Shown: positions 8,098-16,011 of the stretch, piece after piece
Layout: the number at the start of each line of letters is the position of its first letter
Numbering within the stretch: position 1 is the stretch's first letter
Source: an uncultured Muribaculaceae bacterium
GTDB lineage: Bacteria > Bacteroidota > Bacteroidia > Bacteroidales > Muribaculaceae
NCBI GenBank assembly: GCA_910579305.1
Contig: CAJTTA010000043.1
Coordinates: forward strand, 1 to 19,110
Direction: 5' to 3'
Length of the DNA: 19,110 bases
Program-made: the position numbers and the translations under genes
The notes under the pieces: model-generated
Seen by the model: the letters and a program-made list of their open reading frames with translations, nothing else
Database searches by the model: none
Told to the model about the DNA's origin: nothing

Positions 8098-8139
8098 AAA
8101 GCTCCGGACAGCCACTTTTTGCTGTCCGGAGCTTTTTTT
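8098..8139 (+). terminator. Intrinsic terminator after tRNA-Arg
   Basis: Perfect 12-base arms GCTCCGGACAGC (8101-8112) and GCTGTCCGGAGC (8121-8132) surround an 8-base loop and are followed by seven T residues. Flanking AAA and TTT can extend the stem. On the minus strand only TTT follows, so it may also weakly end the long leftward operon that finishes at 8255. In 8140-8254 no other feature was seen. Confidence 0.92.
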
Positions 8140-8254
8140 AAAACAATGCAGAGTGTTTGGATTTAAATGAGTGTATAGCGGAGAGCGCTTTAATGTCGCC
8201 GGCATTTCACTTCCGAGCATCTCCACTGATACGCATGAGAGGAGAGACAATCAC

Positions 8255-8899
8255 CTATTTCCGCCCGAAATCGGCCGGGATCTCGCCCCACTTCTCGGTT
8301 TCCCATTTGGCGACCGGGTTGCGCGGCGTGTGTGAGGCGAGCCAGCGGTCGGCCCTGGCCACGAGATTCATCAGCGCCGCATTTTCAGGTGTAGCCTGGA
8401 GAGTGGAGCGTGAGTGACGGGCCCGGAGCCACGCCATGGCAGTGACGGAGTCAGTGTATATTCTTCTTGAGGTATCGCCCTGCTGCTCGCACAATGCGAG
8501 CGCATGAACAAGAGCGAGGTATTCGCCTATATTGTTGGTGCCGTTGCTGAAAGGCCCCTGATGGAATATTTCCTTGCCGGTGGCCACCTCCACACAGCGG
8601 TATTCCATGTCTCCGGGATTGCCCGAGCAGGCTGCGTCCACAGCTATCGCGCCGGTGTCGATGTCGGGAAAAGCCTCATAGTTTATCACCTTGGCCGGGC
8701 GGTTGAACATATTGAGCAGAAACTTACCCTCCCTGGCATCATCGCCTCTGAAGGCATTTATGGCCTCGCGCTGAGAGTTGAAGCTCTTGTATTTTGCCCC
8801 CGGATAAGTGAGCACCTGCTCTGCGGCGTCCTCCCAATTGTCGTATACGCCCGGCTCTATGCCCACCCACACTACATAATATTTCTGTTTCTTAGCCAT
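8255..8899 (-). CDS. Ribonuclease H with N-terminal viroplasmin domain
   Basis: This 214-residue protein hydrolyses the RNA strand of RNA-DNA hybrids. Residues about 3-50 form the caulimovirus viroplasmin / RNase H1 hybrid-binding domain (YYVVWVGIEPGVYDNW, then AKYKSFNSQREAINAF). The RNase H fold follows, with acidic residues in AIAVDAACSGNPG, GEYLALVHAL and IYTDS, and a last candidate in the C-terminal IPADFGRK. This two-domain form is usual in Bacteroidota. The ATG at 8899 is preferred: it lies two bases after the porW stop and gives the typical MAKKQKYYVVW start. A GTG at 8905 overlapping the stop is also possible. It is the last gene of the recF unit. Confidence 0.92.
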   Translation of the reverse strand: MAKKQKYYVVWVGIEPGVYDNWEDAAEQVLTYPGAKYKSFNSQREAINAFRGDDAREGKFLLNMFNRPAKVINYEAFPDIDTGAIAVDAACSGNPGDMEYRCVEVATGKEIFHQGPFSNGTNNIGEYLALVHALALCEQQGDTSRRIYTDSVTAMAWLRARHSRSTLQATPENAALMNLVARADRWLASHTPRNPVAKWETEKWGEIPADFGRK

Positions 8900-8901
8900 A
8901 G

Positions 8902-11880
8902 TCACTGATTGTTCTCTTCAGCCGGCGCGGGCTCCTCTTCCTGTGTGCCGGCATTTTCATTTTCCTCTTCAGGCGAAAGTTCCGGCGAGGCCCCGGCAGC
9001 CTCTTCCTTCTCTTCTTCTTCAGCGCCGGAGGTGCTCTCTCCTTCTTCGGTGGAGGGGGAGCCATTTTCGGCTTCCTCGGCTTCGGTCGCTTCTTCAGAG
9101 GCATCGGGGTTCTCCAGTCTCTCTTTCTCCTTTATTACGGCTTCCTGCTCGGCCCGGAAGTAATCCTCAAAGCTGCGGCCTTCGTTGAGCAGTTTCTGGA
9201 AATTGTCGACACTTATCATGATGGGGCGCACGCATGCCGGCAGCTTGAAGCCGGAATACCGGGCAAGTACCGAGCGATAGTGCTCTACCTCCTTGACGTT
9301 GGCAAATCCCTTGATTATCAGCAGTCCTACATTGCCGAAATTCATAGTCTCAAGATCAAAGTCCCTTACCACGAAAGAAGAGAAATTGAATCGGGCCACA
9401 TCATAGAGCAACTGATTTGGATGAATGGAATCCAGCGGGAATGCAAGTACCAGCAGCTGAGGTTTCGACGGGTCGAGATCGAAGCTTGCCGGGCCATCGG
9501 CCGCGGGAGCTCCTTCGGCATCATTGGTGAGACGTGTCTCCCAGAGCATTCCTCGTGAATTGCCTTGCGATGAGGAGCTTAACTTGCGTCCCTGGCCGAG
9601 ATAGCGCAGCATGTCTCCGGCCATGTCGGTCATGTCGGTGTCAGGCCATTTCTGCAGCAGCTCCGTGAGGCGCTCTTTGAACTTTGCCTCATCCTTGTCC
9701 GTGACATACGACAATGCGTCGAGGAACACGAATTTAGGCAGAATCTTACTCAGGGGGAACTCCTTCTCCATCTGAGCCGTGAGTGCTCGCACACGTGTGT
9801 TGTCATTGGCGAGATAAGCCTCGTAGGCTTCTTCATATCTCTCTTCCTGCACCTTATCCATGCGGCGCAGATTGTCGAAATAAGCAGGATCCTGCATGGC
9901 CGTTCCATAGGGGCTTTCGGGGAAATGCTCAAGAATGAGCTGCCGGTAGATCTCTGCCTGAGACTCATCGCCGGTGCGCACTGCCATGAGATACATATTG
10001 TAATACACATCGAGGCGGTAGGTGTTGTCGGGATAACGTTCGAGCAGTTCGCCGAAATCGGCCCTTGCGGCCGGAAAATCTTCAAGCTTATCCTTAAGTA
10101 TCACGCCGATATTGTAGAGCCCCTCCTGTATTATGTCATTGCAGGTGGTTATCTCCTCGGGAGTGCGGGGAATGTCCTTGAGATAATATTCCGGGGCAGC
10201 CGGATCGTTGAGCAGGTCGAGCTTTTTCTTCTCTTCGGGAGAGATAGAGTCGTTAGCCTCCCCCTCGCTTTCAGAGCTGTCATCGGCATCACCGTCGCCG
10301 AATTCATCGAGAGAGAAAGTATTCTTGTTGCGACGGCGCCAGTCATCTTCCAGTTTTCGGGAGCCCCAGCGGCGCTGGAACTCCGTCTTGCCCTGTGCTT
10401 TGCTCTGGGTGTTGTAGAAGTACCAGCTCTTGTCGTTGTTCATCTGAAACTGTGTGGGGGCATTAGGATTGTTGGCAGCCGGATTTCCCTGTGCCGCCTG
10501 CTGGGCGAGCGCCTCCTCGCGGCGAGCGGCCTCCTCCTCCTCTTTCTGCTTTTTTTCATACTCTTTGGCCAGGCGAGTGGCCACGGCTATCTGCTCCTCC
10601 TCGGTCATGCGCGAAAGGGTGAGCAGAGAGTCCTGAAGCTCTACATTGCCGGAATATGTGGCCAGTTCATCGAGCACATCGGAGCGGAGCTTTAGCCCCT
10701 TGTAGCCCGGATACTTGTCATTGAGCTGTGATACGGCTTCGGAGTAAAGCGGCTGTGCCTTGACATATTCCCTGGTAGAGAAATAGAGCCCGCCCAAAGC
10801 GAGCTGGGCCATGGCCTTGTCTATGCCTCCGCGGGTGCTTTTCTCGATGGCCTCGGCGTAGTTCTTTTCGGCACGAGCCGTGTCGCCGCGCGAGAGATAG
10901 AGATTGCCTATGGCATAGAATATCTGGTCGAGATACTCCTTGTTGCGCTCGTAGCGGGTCATGGCTCTGAGGGCGTTTACCTCGCCCTTTATGTCGGTGC
11001 CGGTGAAGACTTCGCTTTGCTTTATGCGGGCGTTGAATTTGGTGCGATAATTGGTGGAGCTTCCCTTCCCGGCCTTCGCGAAGGCCTCATATGCCTGCTG
11101 CCTGTTGCCGAGGCGTGTGTTGAGCTGCCCGAGCAGGAAATAGAGCCTGTTTCGCTGAGAGCCATTGGCTTTGGCCGCGGCACGCGAGAGCAGCGGCAGA
11201 ACCTCGGCATCCTTGCCGCTCCGCACATAGAGGTCGGCCATGTCGAAGTCATACAGCTCCCTCAGCGATTCTTTCGGGAGCTTGTCGGGCTTGATGTGAG
11301 TAAGGATGTTTTCGGCCTCATAGAGCCAGTCGAGAGCGAGGTATGCGCGGGCCTGCCATAGCTTGGCCTCCTCCACCACGTCGGGGAGCCAGGAGAAGTG
11401 CTTGGAGATGTAGAAGAAAGTAGATGCGGCTCCGAGGAAGTCGCCGTTGAAATATTGCGAGCGTCCCATCATGAGCCAGGCATTGTGCAGGAATGGATTG
11501 AATTCCTCGCGAGCCCTGAAGGCCTTGTCCTTGGCATCGCCCGAGCGTCGCTTGGGCTTCTTGGTGATGGAGTGAAGCTGGATGGCTTTCTGCATCTTCT
11601 CTATCGTACGCTTGAAGTCGCCCGATGGCTGGGGGAGCTGCTGGTCGGCACGGGCCTCTGCCGGATGCATGAGCAGAGTGCGGGAGTAGTCGTCCTCATA
11701 CTTTCCTTCAAGCTCCTTGAGCGTCTCGCGGTAGTGCTCGGAACCGTTGTAATATACGTTGTATCGGGTGGTGAACTCCTGCCATCGTCGTGAGGCAGCC
11801 GTGTTCTTGTTGGTAGAACAAGCCCACAGCAAAGATGCAAGCACAGCCAGGAGCAGTACCTGCAGGATATTTGGACGCAT
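8902..11880 (-). CDS. porW: T9SS periplasmic lipoprotein PorW/SprE
   Basis: This 992-residue lipoprotein belongs to the PorW (Porphyromonas) / SprE (Flavobacterium) family, which is required for type IX secretion and gliding. The signal peptide MRPNILQVLLLAVLASLLWAC has a lipobox with C21 as lipidation site. TPR helices fill much of residues 100-450, for example 'HNAWLMMGRSQYFNGDFLGAASTFFYI'. A low-complexity Q/E/A-rich linker follows, then a second TPR block and the conserved C-terminal segment (LVLAFPLDSIHPNQLLYDVARFN in part). The last 75 residues are extremely Glu-rich. The start at 11880 is chosen for its compact signal peptide; ATG at 11892 also works, whereas the GTG at 11913 lies in a hairpin. 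It follows ribH and is nearly fused to the RNase H gene. Confidence 0.85.
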   Translation of the reverse strand: MRPNILQVLLLAVLASLLWACSTNKNTAASRRWQEFTTRYNVYYNGSEHYRETLKELEGKYEDDYSRTLLMHPAEARADQQLPQPSGDFKRTIEKMQKAIQLHSITKKPKRRSGDAKDKAFRAREEFNPFLHNAWLMMGRSQYFNGDFLGAASTFFYISKHFSWLPDVVEEAKLWQARAYLALDWLYEAENILTHIKPDKLPKESLRELYDFDMADLYVRSGKDAEVLPLLSRAAAKANGSQRNRLYFLLGQLNTRLGNRQQAYEAFAKAGKGSSTNYRTKFNARIKQSEVFTGTDIKGEVNALRAMTRYERNKEYLDQIFYAIGNLYLSRGDTARAEKNYAEAIEKSTRGGIDKAMAQLALGGLYFSTREYVKAQPLYSEAVSQLNDKYPGYKGLKLRSDVLDELATYSGNVELQDSLLTLSRMTEEEQIAVATRLAKEYEKKQKEEEEAARREEALAQQAAQGNPAANNPNAPTQFQMNNDKSWYFYNTQSKAQGKTEFQRRWGSRKLEDDWRRRNKNTFSLDEFGDGDADDSSESEGEANDSISPEEKKKLDLLNDPAAPEYYLKDIPRTPEEITTCNDIIQEGLYNIGVILKDKLEDFPAARADFGELLERYPDNTYRLDVYYNMYLMAVRTGDESQAEIYRQLILEHFPESPYGTAMQDPAYFDNLRRMDKVQEERYEEAYEAYLANDNTRVRALTAQMEKEFPLSKILPKFVFLDALSYVTDKDEAKFKERLTELLQKWPDTDMTDMAGDMLRYLGQGRKLSSSSQGNSRGMLWETRLTNDAEGAPAADGPASFDLDPSKPQLLVLAFPLDSIHPNQLLYDVARFNFSSFVVRDFDLETMNFGNVGLLIIKGFANVKEVEHYRSVLARYSGFKLPACVRPIMISVDNFQKLLNEGRSFEDYFRAEQEAVIKEKERLENPDASEEATEAEEAENGSPSTEEGESTSGAEEEEKEEAAGASPELSPEEENENAGTQEEEPAPAEENNQ

Positions 11881-11904
11881 ACTGCTACGCATATAGATAT
11901 AACG

Positions 11905-11948
11905 CCGCGACACAGCCTATATTGTGTGGAATACAGGTAGTGTCGCGG
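11905..11948. repeat. Inverted repeat between ribH and porW
   Basis: CCGCGACAC (11905-11913) and GTGTCGCGG (11940-11948) are perfect 9-base arms with a 26-base spacer. On the minus strand it lies in the leader just upstream of the porW start. No T-run follows, so it is not a normal terminator. It may be a processing, stability or translation-control hairpin. No TAnnTTTG promoter was found in this gap. Confidence 0.5.
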
Positions 11949-11969
11949 ATGCTTGCGGAGCCGGATGTG

Positions 11970-12443
11970 TCAGTGCAGATTGGCCATGGCTATGGCCGTC
12001 ACAGCGGCCTCTGAGCCCTTGTTGCCGAGGGAGCCTCCGGCGCGGTCGAGCGCCTGGCGCTCGGTGAGGGTAGTGAGCAGGCCGAATATCACAGGCACGT
12101 CGCCGCGTGCATTAAGCATAGTCACCCCCTGCGTCACGCTCTCGCACACATAGTCGAAGTGCGGGGTGTCACCCTTTATCACGCAGCCGAGCACGATTAC
12201 TGCAGAGGGATTCTCGCGCTGCATGGCCAGAGCCGCGCCATAGACAAGCTCCACGCTTCCGGGCACATGAGTCACGGTCACGGCCTTGCGGCTTACGCCG
12301 GCCCGGGAGAATGTCTCGAGCGCTCCCTGCAGGAGGGCATCGGTGATGTGTCCGTTCCAGTCGGCAACTATTATAGATGCCTTGAATGATTCGGGATTGC
12401 GCGGGAGTACCATCCCGGGGTCGGAGTGAAGTGCGGTAGCCAT
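11970..12443 (-). CDS. ribH: 6,7-dimethyl-8-ribityllumazine synthase
   Basis: RibH joins 5-amino-6-ribitylamino-uracil and 3,4-dihydroxy-2-butanone 4-phosphate to make lumazine, the penultimate step of riboflavin synthesis; the enzyme forms large cytoplasmic shells. The 157 residues show every family motif: the W-N pair at 29-30, PGSVE at 61-65, GCVIKGDTPHFDYV at 86-99 with catalytic H95, FGLLTT at 120-125 and GGSLGNKGSEAA at 136-147. Length is normal. It follows the TPR-like gene by 23 bases, and no other riboflavin gene is in the window, so the pathway is split on this chromosome. Its presence in a recF/T9SS operon reflects gene order rather than shared function. Confidence 0.97.
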   Translation of the reverse strand: MATALHSDPGMVLPRNPESFKASIIVADWNGHITDALLQGALETFSRAGVSRKAVTVTHVPGSVELVYGAALAMQRENPSAVIVLGCVIKGDTPHFDYVCESVTQGVTMLNARGDVPVIFGLLTTLTERQALDRAGGSLGNKGSEAAVTAIAMANLH

Positions 12444-12466
12444 ATTTTTTTAGGTGTTCGTTTTTT

Positions 12467-13348
12467 TTATCGGTTTTCTGTGTCGGGATTATTGCGGGAT
12501 GTGCGTCCTTTCTTGGCAAGCCTGGGAGTGATGCGCGTGAGGAAAGTGCGCCAGCGCGGTTCATTGCCGTCATCATGGCTTAACACCTCAAGGAGCGCGA
12601 GTATATCCTCTTCAAGCTCGATGGTCTCCAGAGCGATGGCATGCGGAAGCACAGCTCCGAGGAGTCTTGCCGCACGCGGACGCATGGCCTTTATGCGCAT
12701 CATCACCTCGGCCATCTCTATCGACATCTTCACCTCTTTGCGTGACACCTTGCCTGTGCGCTTCTTTGAAAATTTTATGGCTTCGGCAAAGAACTTGAGA
12801 GAGGCGCGGTAGTCTCCGGCCGAGGCAAGCAGCCGTCCCGTCTTGCAGAGGGAGTCCACAAGTCGGTCGGTGGCGGCCACTACGCCGTCGTTCACCTTTT
12901 CATAGAGCTGGCTCGTGAGCGCCTTCTGCCTCACCACCATTTCAATGGCTTTCTTGCGGGAGCGGAGGATGCGGGTGCTCAACTCCATGGCCAGGATGTG
13001 ATAAGGGGCGAATCGGTCGGCATTTACCGCGAGCAGCCCTTCAAGCACACGGAAAAGAGTCTCAAGCTCCTTCTCGCTTTGCTTGTAGTCCTTGATGGCG
13101 TAGTGCAGCTCGGCTATGTCATAGAGCACACCCACGAGCAGAGCGCGGAATTCCACATTCTCATAGTCGGAGAATGAGCGCATGAGCCTCATTATCTCCA
13201 CCGAGCGTTCGAAAGCGTCGAGGTAACGCTCCTCTTTCATGAGGTCGCGCACAGTGAGACGGCAGTTTTCGGCTTCGCGCAGCACCTCCACGTCGGGAGA
13301 ATGCTTTGTGAGCGACTTGAGGTTGAGCGGTATATGAATGTAATTCAT
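12467..13348 (-). CDS. Cytoplasmic all-helical TPR-like protein, unknown function
   Basis: This 293-residue protein has no signal peptide or membrane segment and is predicted by eye to be entirely alpha-helical. Helix pairs with TPR-like spacing occur at about 28-90 (RDLMKEERYLDAFERSVEI, then YDIAELHYAIKDYKQSEKEL) and about 165-200 (CKTGRLLASAGDYRASLKFF). The C-terminus is basic (TRITPRLAKKGRTSRNN). No catalytic motif is seen. It lies between the KdsD-type gene and ribH in the leftward recF unit. In some Bacteroidales, TPR genes also sit between recF and ribH, but I cannot tell whether this is the same family. A scaffold or protein-interaction role is only a guess. Confidence 0.75.
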   Translation of the reverse strand: MNYIHIPLNLKSLTKHSPDVEVLREAENCRLTVRDLMKEERYLDAFERSVEIMRLMRSFSDYENVEFRALLVGVLYDIAELHYAIKDYKQSEKELETLFRVLEGLLAVNADRFAPYHILAMELSTRILRSRKKAIEMVVRQKALTSQLYEKVNDGVVAATDRLVDSLCKTGRLLASAGDYRASLKFFAEAIKFSKKRTGKVSRKEVKMSIEMAEVMMRIKAMRPRAARLLGAVLPHAIALETIELEEDILALLEVLSHDDGNEPRWRTFLTRITPRLAKKGRTSRNNPDTENR

Positions 13349-13396
13349 GATAGACGTGATGATTTATGAGATTGATAAAGTTTTCTAAGACATGCT

Positions 13397-14017
13397 CTAA
13401 GCCTGTCCGGCCTGCAGGCGGCTTTGCGAACCGAGGTAGCCGCCATGGTGCCGCAGGGCATATTGCGCGGAAGAGAAGCCGATGGCACGCATTGTGGCCA
13501 CTACGAGCACATCGCCTATCACCGTCATCTGCGTGGTGGAGGTGGTGGGGGTGAGGCCGAGCGGGCATACCTCAGGGGCTCCTCCGGTGAAGAGGCAGGC
13601 GTCGGCCGCCAGGGCCAGCGGACTCTCCTCCTTACCTGTTATAACAATAAAAGGCACCTCAGGGTTCAGTCGGCGTGCGAGAGCGGTGAGCTCCACTATC
13701 TCTCGTGTCTTGCCGGAATTGGATATGAGCAGCATCACATCGGCCGGCTGCATCACTCCGAGATCGCCGTGCTGGGCTTCAGACGGATGCAGGAAAATGG
13801 CGGGAGTGCCGGTGGATGAGAATGTCGTGGCTATGTTCATTGCGATCTGTCCGGCCTTGCCCATGCCGGAGGCTATGAGCTTGCCGCCACGGCGGTGCAC
13901 ATGTTCCACTATAAGCTCCACGGCGCGGGAATAGGCGTCGCTTACGGGTATCGATGCAATGGCGCGGCTTTCGGCCTCAAGGATTTCGCGCATAAGGGTC
14001 TGTGTATCGGTTTTCAT
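13397..14017 (-). CDS. kdsD: Single-domain D-arabinose 5-phosphate isomerase (SIS family)
   Basis: This enzyme interconverts ribulose 5-phosphate and arabinose 5-phosphate, the first step of Kdo synthesis for LPS. The 206 residues form one SIS domain with GMGKAGQIA at 51-59, HPSEAQHGDLG at 77-87, SNSGKT at 99-104, PTTST at 157-161 and HHGGYLG at 190-196. The CBS pair present in E. coli KdsD is absent; the single-domain enzyme of B. fragilis has the same layout and very similar motifs. The ATG at 14017 (MKTDTQTLMREILEAE) is preferred: an upstream start at 14104 would overlap the thioesterase gene by over 50 bases and add an unconserved extension. Other sugar-phosphate isomerase activity cannot be ruled out. 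Confidence 0.85.
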   Translation of the reverse strand: MKTDTQTLMREILEAESRAIASIPVSDAYSRAVELIVEHVHRRGGKLIASGMGKAGQIAMNIATTFSSTGTPAIFLHPSEAQHGDLGVMQPADVMLLISNSGKTREIVELTALARRLNPEVPFIVITGKEESPLALAADACLFTGGAPEVCPLGLTPTTSTTQMTVIGDVLVVATMRAIGFSSAQYALRHHGGYLGSQSRLQAGQA

Positions 14018-14051
14018 AGGTATGGGATATATACGGTGAGAGGAGCTGGCC

Positions 14052-14537
14052 TCATATGTTTTCTTGAAGTATGGAGGGAGAGCTGCCTGATTCGCCTGAT
14101 TCATAAAGGTCTATGCCTTTGCGCCAGTGTTCCGGCAGGCAGGTGGAGAGCTTTGTGTCGGGGTCATATGCCACCATCACGGTGCGGCACAGGCTTTTCA
14201 CCTCGCGGCTCTCCTTGTTGATGATCATCTGCAGGAGCGTGAGGCTCTTCTCGCCCATATGCTCGCATCGGGTGCATATCTCAAGCGGCTCGCCGAAGAA
14301 GGAGGGCGCGATGAAGGCGCAGTCCACATTGGCTATCACGCTCTCTACGCGCTGCCAGTTCATGTGGCCATTGTTGACAGCATTGAGGTAATAGGCCTTC
14401 CCGGTGTCGTAGAAGGAGAAATATACTGTGTTATTGAGATGCCCGAGTATGTCAATGTCATTGAACCTCATCTGCAGGTCGATGCGATGACGGAATGATT
14501 CGGGCGATGGCAGATTTCCAGGGTCTATGTGAGGCAT
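14052..14537 (-). CDS. Acyl-CoA thioesterase, hotdog fold (YbgC/FadM type)
   Basis: This protein is predicted to hydrolyse acyl-CoA or a related thioester in the cytoplasm. The 161 residues carry the 4-hydroxybenzoyl-CoA thioesterase signature at 24-40 (RFNDIDILGHLNNTVYF), where the Asp is the expected catalytic residue and G-H-L-N-N the conserved turn. A hotdog beta-sheet follows, with 'EPLEICTRCEHMGEKSLTL' and 'CRTVMVAYD'. Substrate cannot be read from sequence. The gene starts 19 bases after the DciA-like gene and ends 34 bases before the isomerase, within the leftward recF unit. The short N-terminal extension before the domain (MPHIDPGNLPSPESF) is common in Bacteroidota members. Confidence 0.85.
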   Translation of the reverse strand: MPHIDPGNLPSPESFRHRIDLQMRFNDIDILGHLNNTVYFSFYDTGKAYYLNAVNNGHMNWQRVESVIANVDCAFIAPSFFGEPLEICTRCEHMGEKSLTLLQMIINKESREVKSLCRTVMVAYDPDTKLSTCLPEHWRKGIDLYESGESGSSPSILQENI

Positions 14538-14556
14538 ATTATAGGTTCTTGTTTTT

Positions 14557-14847
14557 TTAGATGAATTTGATGTCGGCTATCACCTTCTTGCCCACACGGT
14601 CGTTGAGAGCCTTTATCAGGGAGGAGCGGTGCATAGTGAGCTCACTGCGCATCGGGGCCGAGGCTATGCGGAGAAGCAGGATATCCCCTGCCAGCCTCCT
14701 CTCCACCGTCTGCCGGTTGATGATCGGCCCCACGACCTCAGGCCACACCTGCAGGGCGCGGTGTCGCAGCAGAGAGTCTTCCATATCGCGGCTCTTGAAG
14801 AGCTGATCCACGATCTGGGAAATGCTTAGAGGCTCGGTGCGTTTCAT
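14557..14847 (-). CDS. DUF721 / DciA-like protein
   Basis: This 96-residue protein matches the DUF721 (DciA-like) family: SISQIVDQLFKS at the start, the core VWPEVVGPIINRQT at 34-47, the GDILLLRIASAPMRSEL strand-helix at 54-70 and the closing LNDRVGKKVIADIKFI. DciA in other bacteria loads the replicative helicase DnaB; whether this short Bacteroidota form does so is inferred. The ATG start overlaps the recF stop in an ATGA arrangement, so the two are probably translated together. Longer reading frames upstream run inside recF and are rejected. Confidence 0.88.
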   Translation of the reverse strand: MKRTEPLSISQIVDQLFKSRDMEDSLLRHRALQVWPEVVGPIINRQTVERRLAGDILLLRIASAPMRSELTMHRSSLIKALNDRVGKKVIADIKFI

Positions 14848-15950
14848 AGGCGGGAGGTGAGGGACTTGTAGGCGCCATGCTCCGCTTCGAGAAGCATGTA
14901 CGGGCCGGGAGTGGAGCGCAGAAGGGCGTCGATGTGTTCGCGGCCGGTGTCGGTGATGAAAGTCTGCGCCGTCTGCTCTCTGTTCACGAGTTGCAGGATA
15001 TTGCCCACGCGGCCGGCGTCGAGCTTGTCGAAGATGTCGTCGAGCAGCAGCAGCGGCACTACTCCCGTGCACTCGAGCAGCCAGCGGTGCAGAGCGAGCC
15101 GCAGAGCTATGGTGAAGGTCTTCATCTGCCCCTGGGAGCCGAGGCGCCGCAGGTCGAATCCCGACAGGGAGAGCGCGAGGTCATCGCGGTGTGGGCCTAC
15201 TGAAGTGTGGCCTATTGCGGCATCGCGCGCACGTGTCTCGGCCAGAGCAGCCGCAAAGATGTCGGCCTCACGCGAAGGCCGGTAGCTCAGATCCGGATGC
15301 TCCTCAGTGCCGGCCACAGCCGAATAGTAGTGGGTGAAAGGCTCGGCCATGGTGTGGGCAAACTTATGTCTGGCCCGGATTATGGCCGCTCCGCTCGCAG
15401 CCATCTGGGCCTCTATGCCTTCAAGCAGGATAGGATCGGTGATTCCGGCCTTGAGCGAAGCATTGCGCTGGGTGAGGGCCTTGTTGTAGAGCATGAGATG
15501 GCGCAGATAGGCCCCGTCGGCCTGGGATATGGCGGTATCCATGAGCCGTCGGCGCTCTTCGGGGGCTCCGGTTATGAGGAAGGTGTCGGCCGGAGAGGCA
15601 AGCACCAGTGGCAGAGAGCCTATGTGGGCCGACATGCGCTTGTATTCCTTGCCACCCTTGTGGAGCACTTTGCGGCGTTGCGGGTCGAAGCCGATGCTCA
15701 CCTGCTCTCGCGTGTCGCCCTCAAGCATATATTCGCCCTTTACGAGCATGGCCGGAGCCCCGTGGCGTATCACCTCGGAGTCAGGCAGCCTGAGAAAAGA
15801 GCGGGTCATGCTCAGGTAGTAGATTGCCTCCAGCAGATTGCTCTTGCCCATGCCGTTGGCCCCCACCACGCAATTGATGGCGGGACTGAAACCGAGCCGG
15901 GCATCGGCTATGTTCTTGAAATTGACTATGGAGATTGTCTCTATGCGCAT
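14844..15950 (-). CDS. recF: DNA replication and repair protein RecF
   Basis: RecF is an SMC-like ATPase that, with RecO and RecR, loads RecA at single-strand gaps. The 368 residues show Walker A GANGMGKS at 30-37, the ABC signature GSQGQMKTF at 271-279, Walker B LLLLDD at 300-305 and the D-loop KLD at 309-311. Length and the N-terminus (MRIETISIVNFKNI) are typical. It is the first gene of the long leftward unit and overlaps the DciA-like gene by four bases. A very good promoter ends only about eight bases before the ATG, so the mRNA should be almost leaderless. It is divergent from porE. Confidence 0.97.
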   Translation of the reverse strand: MRIETISIVNFKNIADARLGFSPAINCVVGANGMGKSNLLEAIYYLSMTRSFLRLPDSEVIRHGAPAMLVKGEYMLEGDTREQVSIGFDPQRRKVLHKGGKEYKRMSAHIGSLPLVLASPADTFLITGAPEERRRLMDTAISQADGAYLRHLMLYNKALTQRNASLKAGITDPILLEGIEAQMAASGAAIIRARHKFAHTMAEPFTHYYSAVAGTEEHPDLSYRPSREADIFAAALAETRARDAAIGHTSVGPHRDDLALSLSGFDLRRLGSQGQMKTFTIALRLALHRWLLECTGVVPLLLLDDIFDKLDAGRVGNILQLVNREQTAQTFITDTGREHIDALLRSTPGPYMLLEAEHGAYKSLTSRL

Positions 15951-15957
15951 GATAGTG

Positions 15958-15988
15958 CAAAATTAGTCAAAATGCCTCGTATGGCAAA
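15958..15988 (-). promoter_or_regulatory. Promoter of the recF leftward unit
   Basis: On the minus strand TTTG (15988-15985), a 19-base gap and TAATTTTG (15965-15958) match both Bacteroidota consensus boxes exactly. If the -7 box ends at about -4, transcription starts near 15954, four bases before the recF ATG at 15950. This is the best promoter in the window. Confidence 0.78.
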
Positions 15989-16011
15989 CTATAGCGCCTG
16001 CTTTTTTCCGG

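Noticed and set aside
8900..8905. GTG start for the RNase H gene
   Set aside because: ATG at 8899 gives the usual MAKKQKYYVVW start; the GTG remains possible but adds only two residues.
14018..14104. 29-residue N-terminal extension of the KdsD-type isomerase
   Set aside because: It overlaps the thioesterase gene by more than 50 bases, and the SIS family normally begins near MKTDTQTLMREILEAE.
14848..15072. Upstream extension of the DUF721 gene
   Set aside because: The extra residues are Arg/His-rich and lie inside recF in another frame; ATG at 14847 with the ATGA overlap is the natural start.
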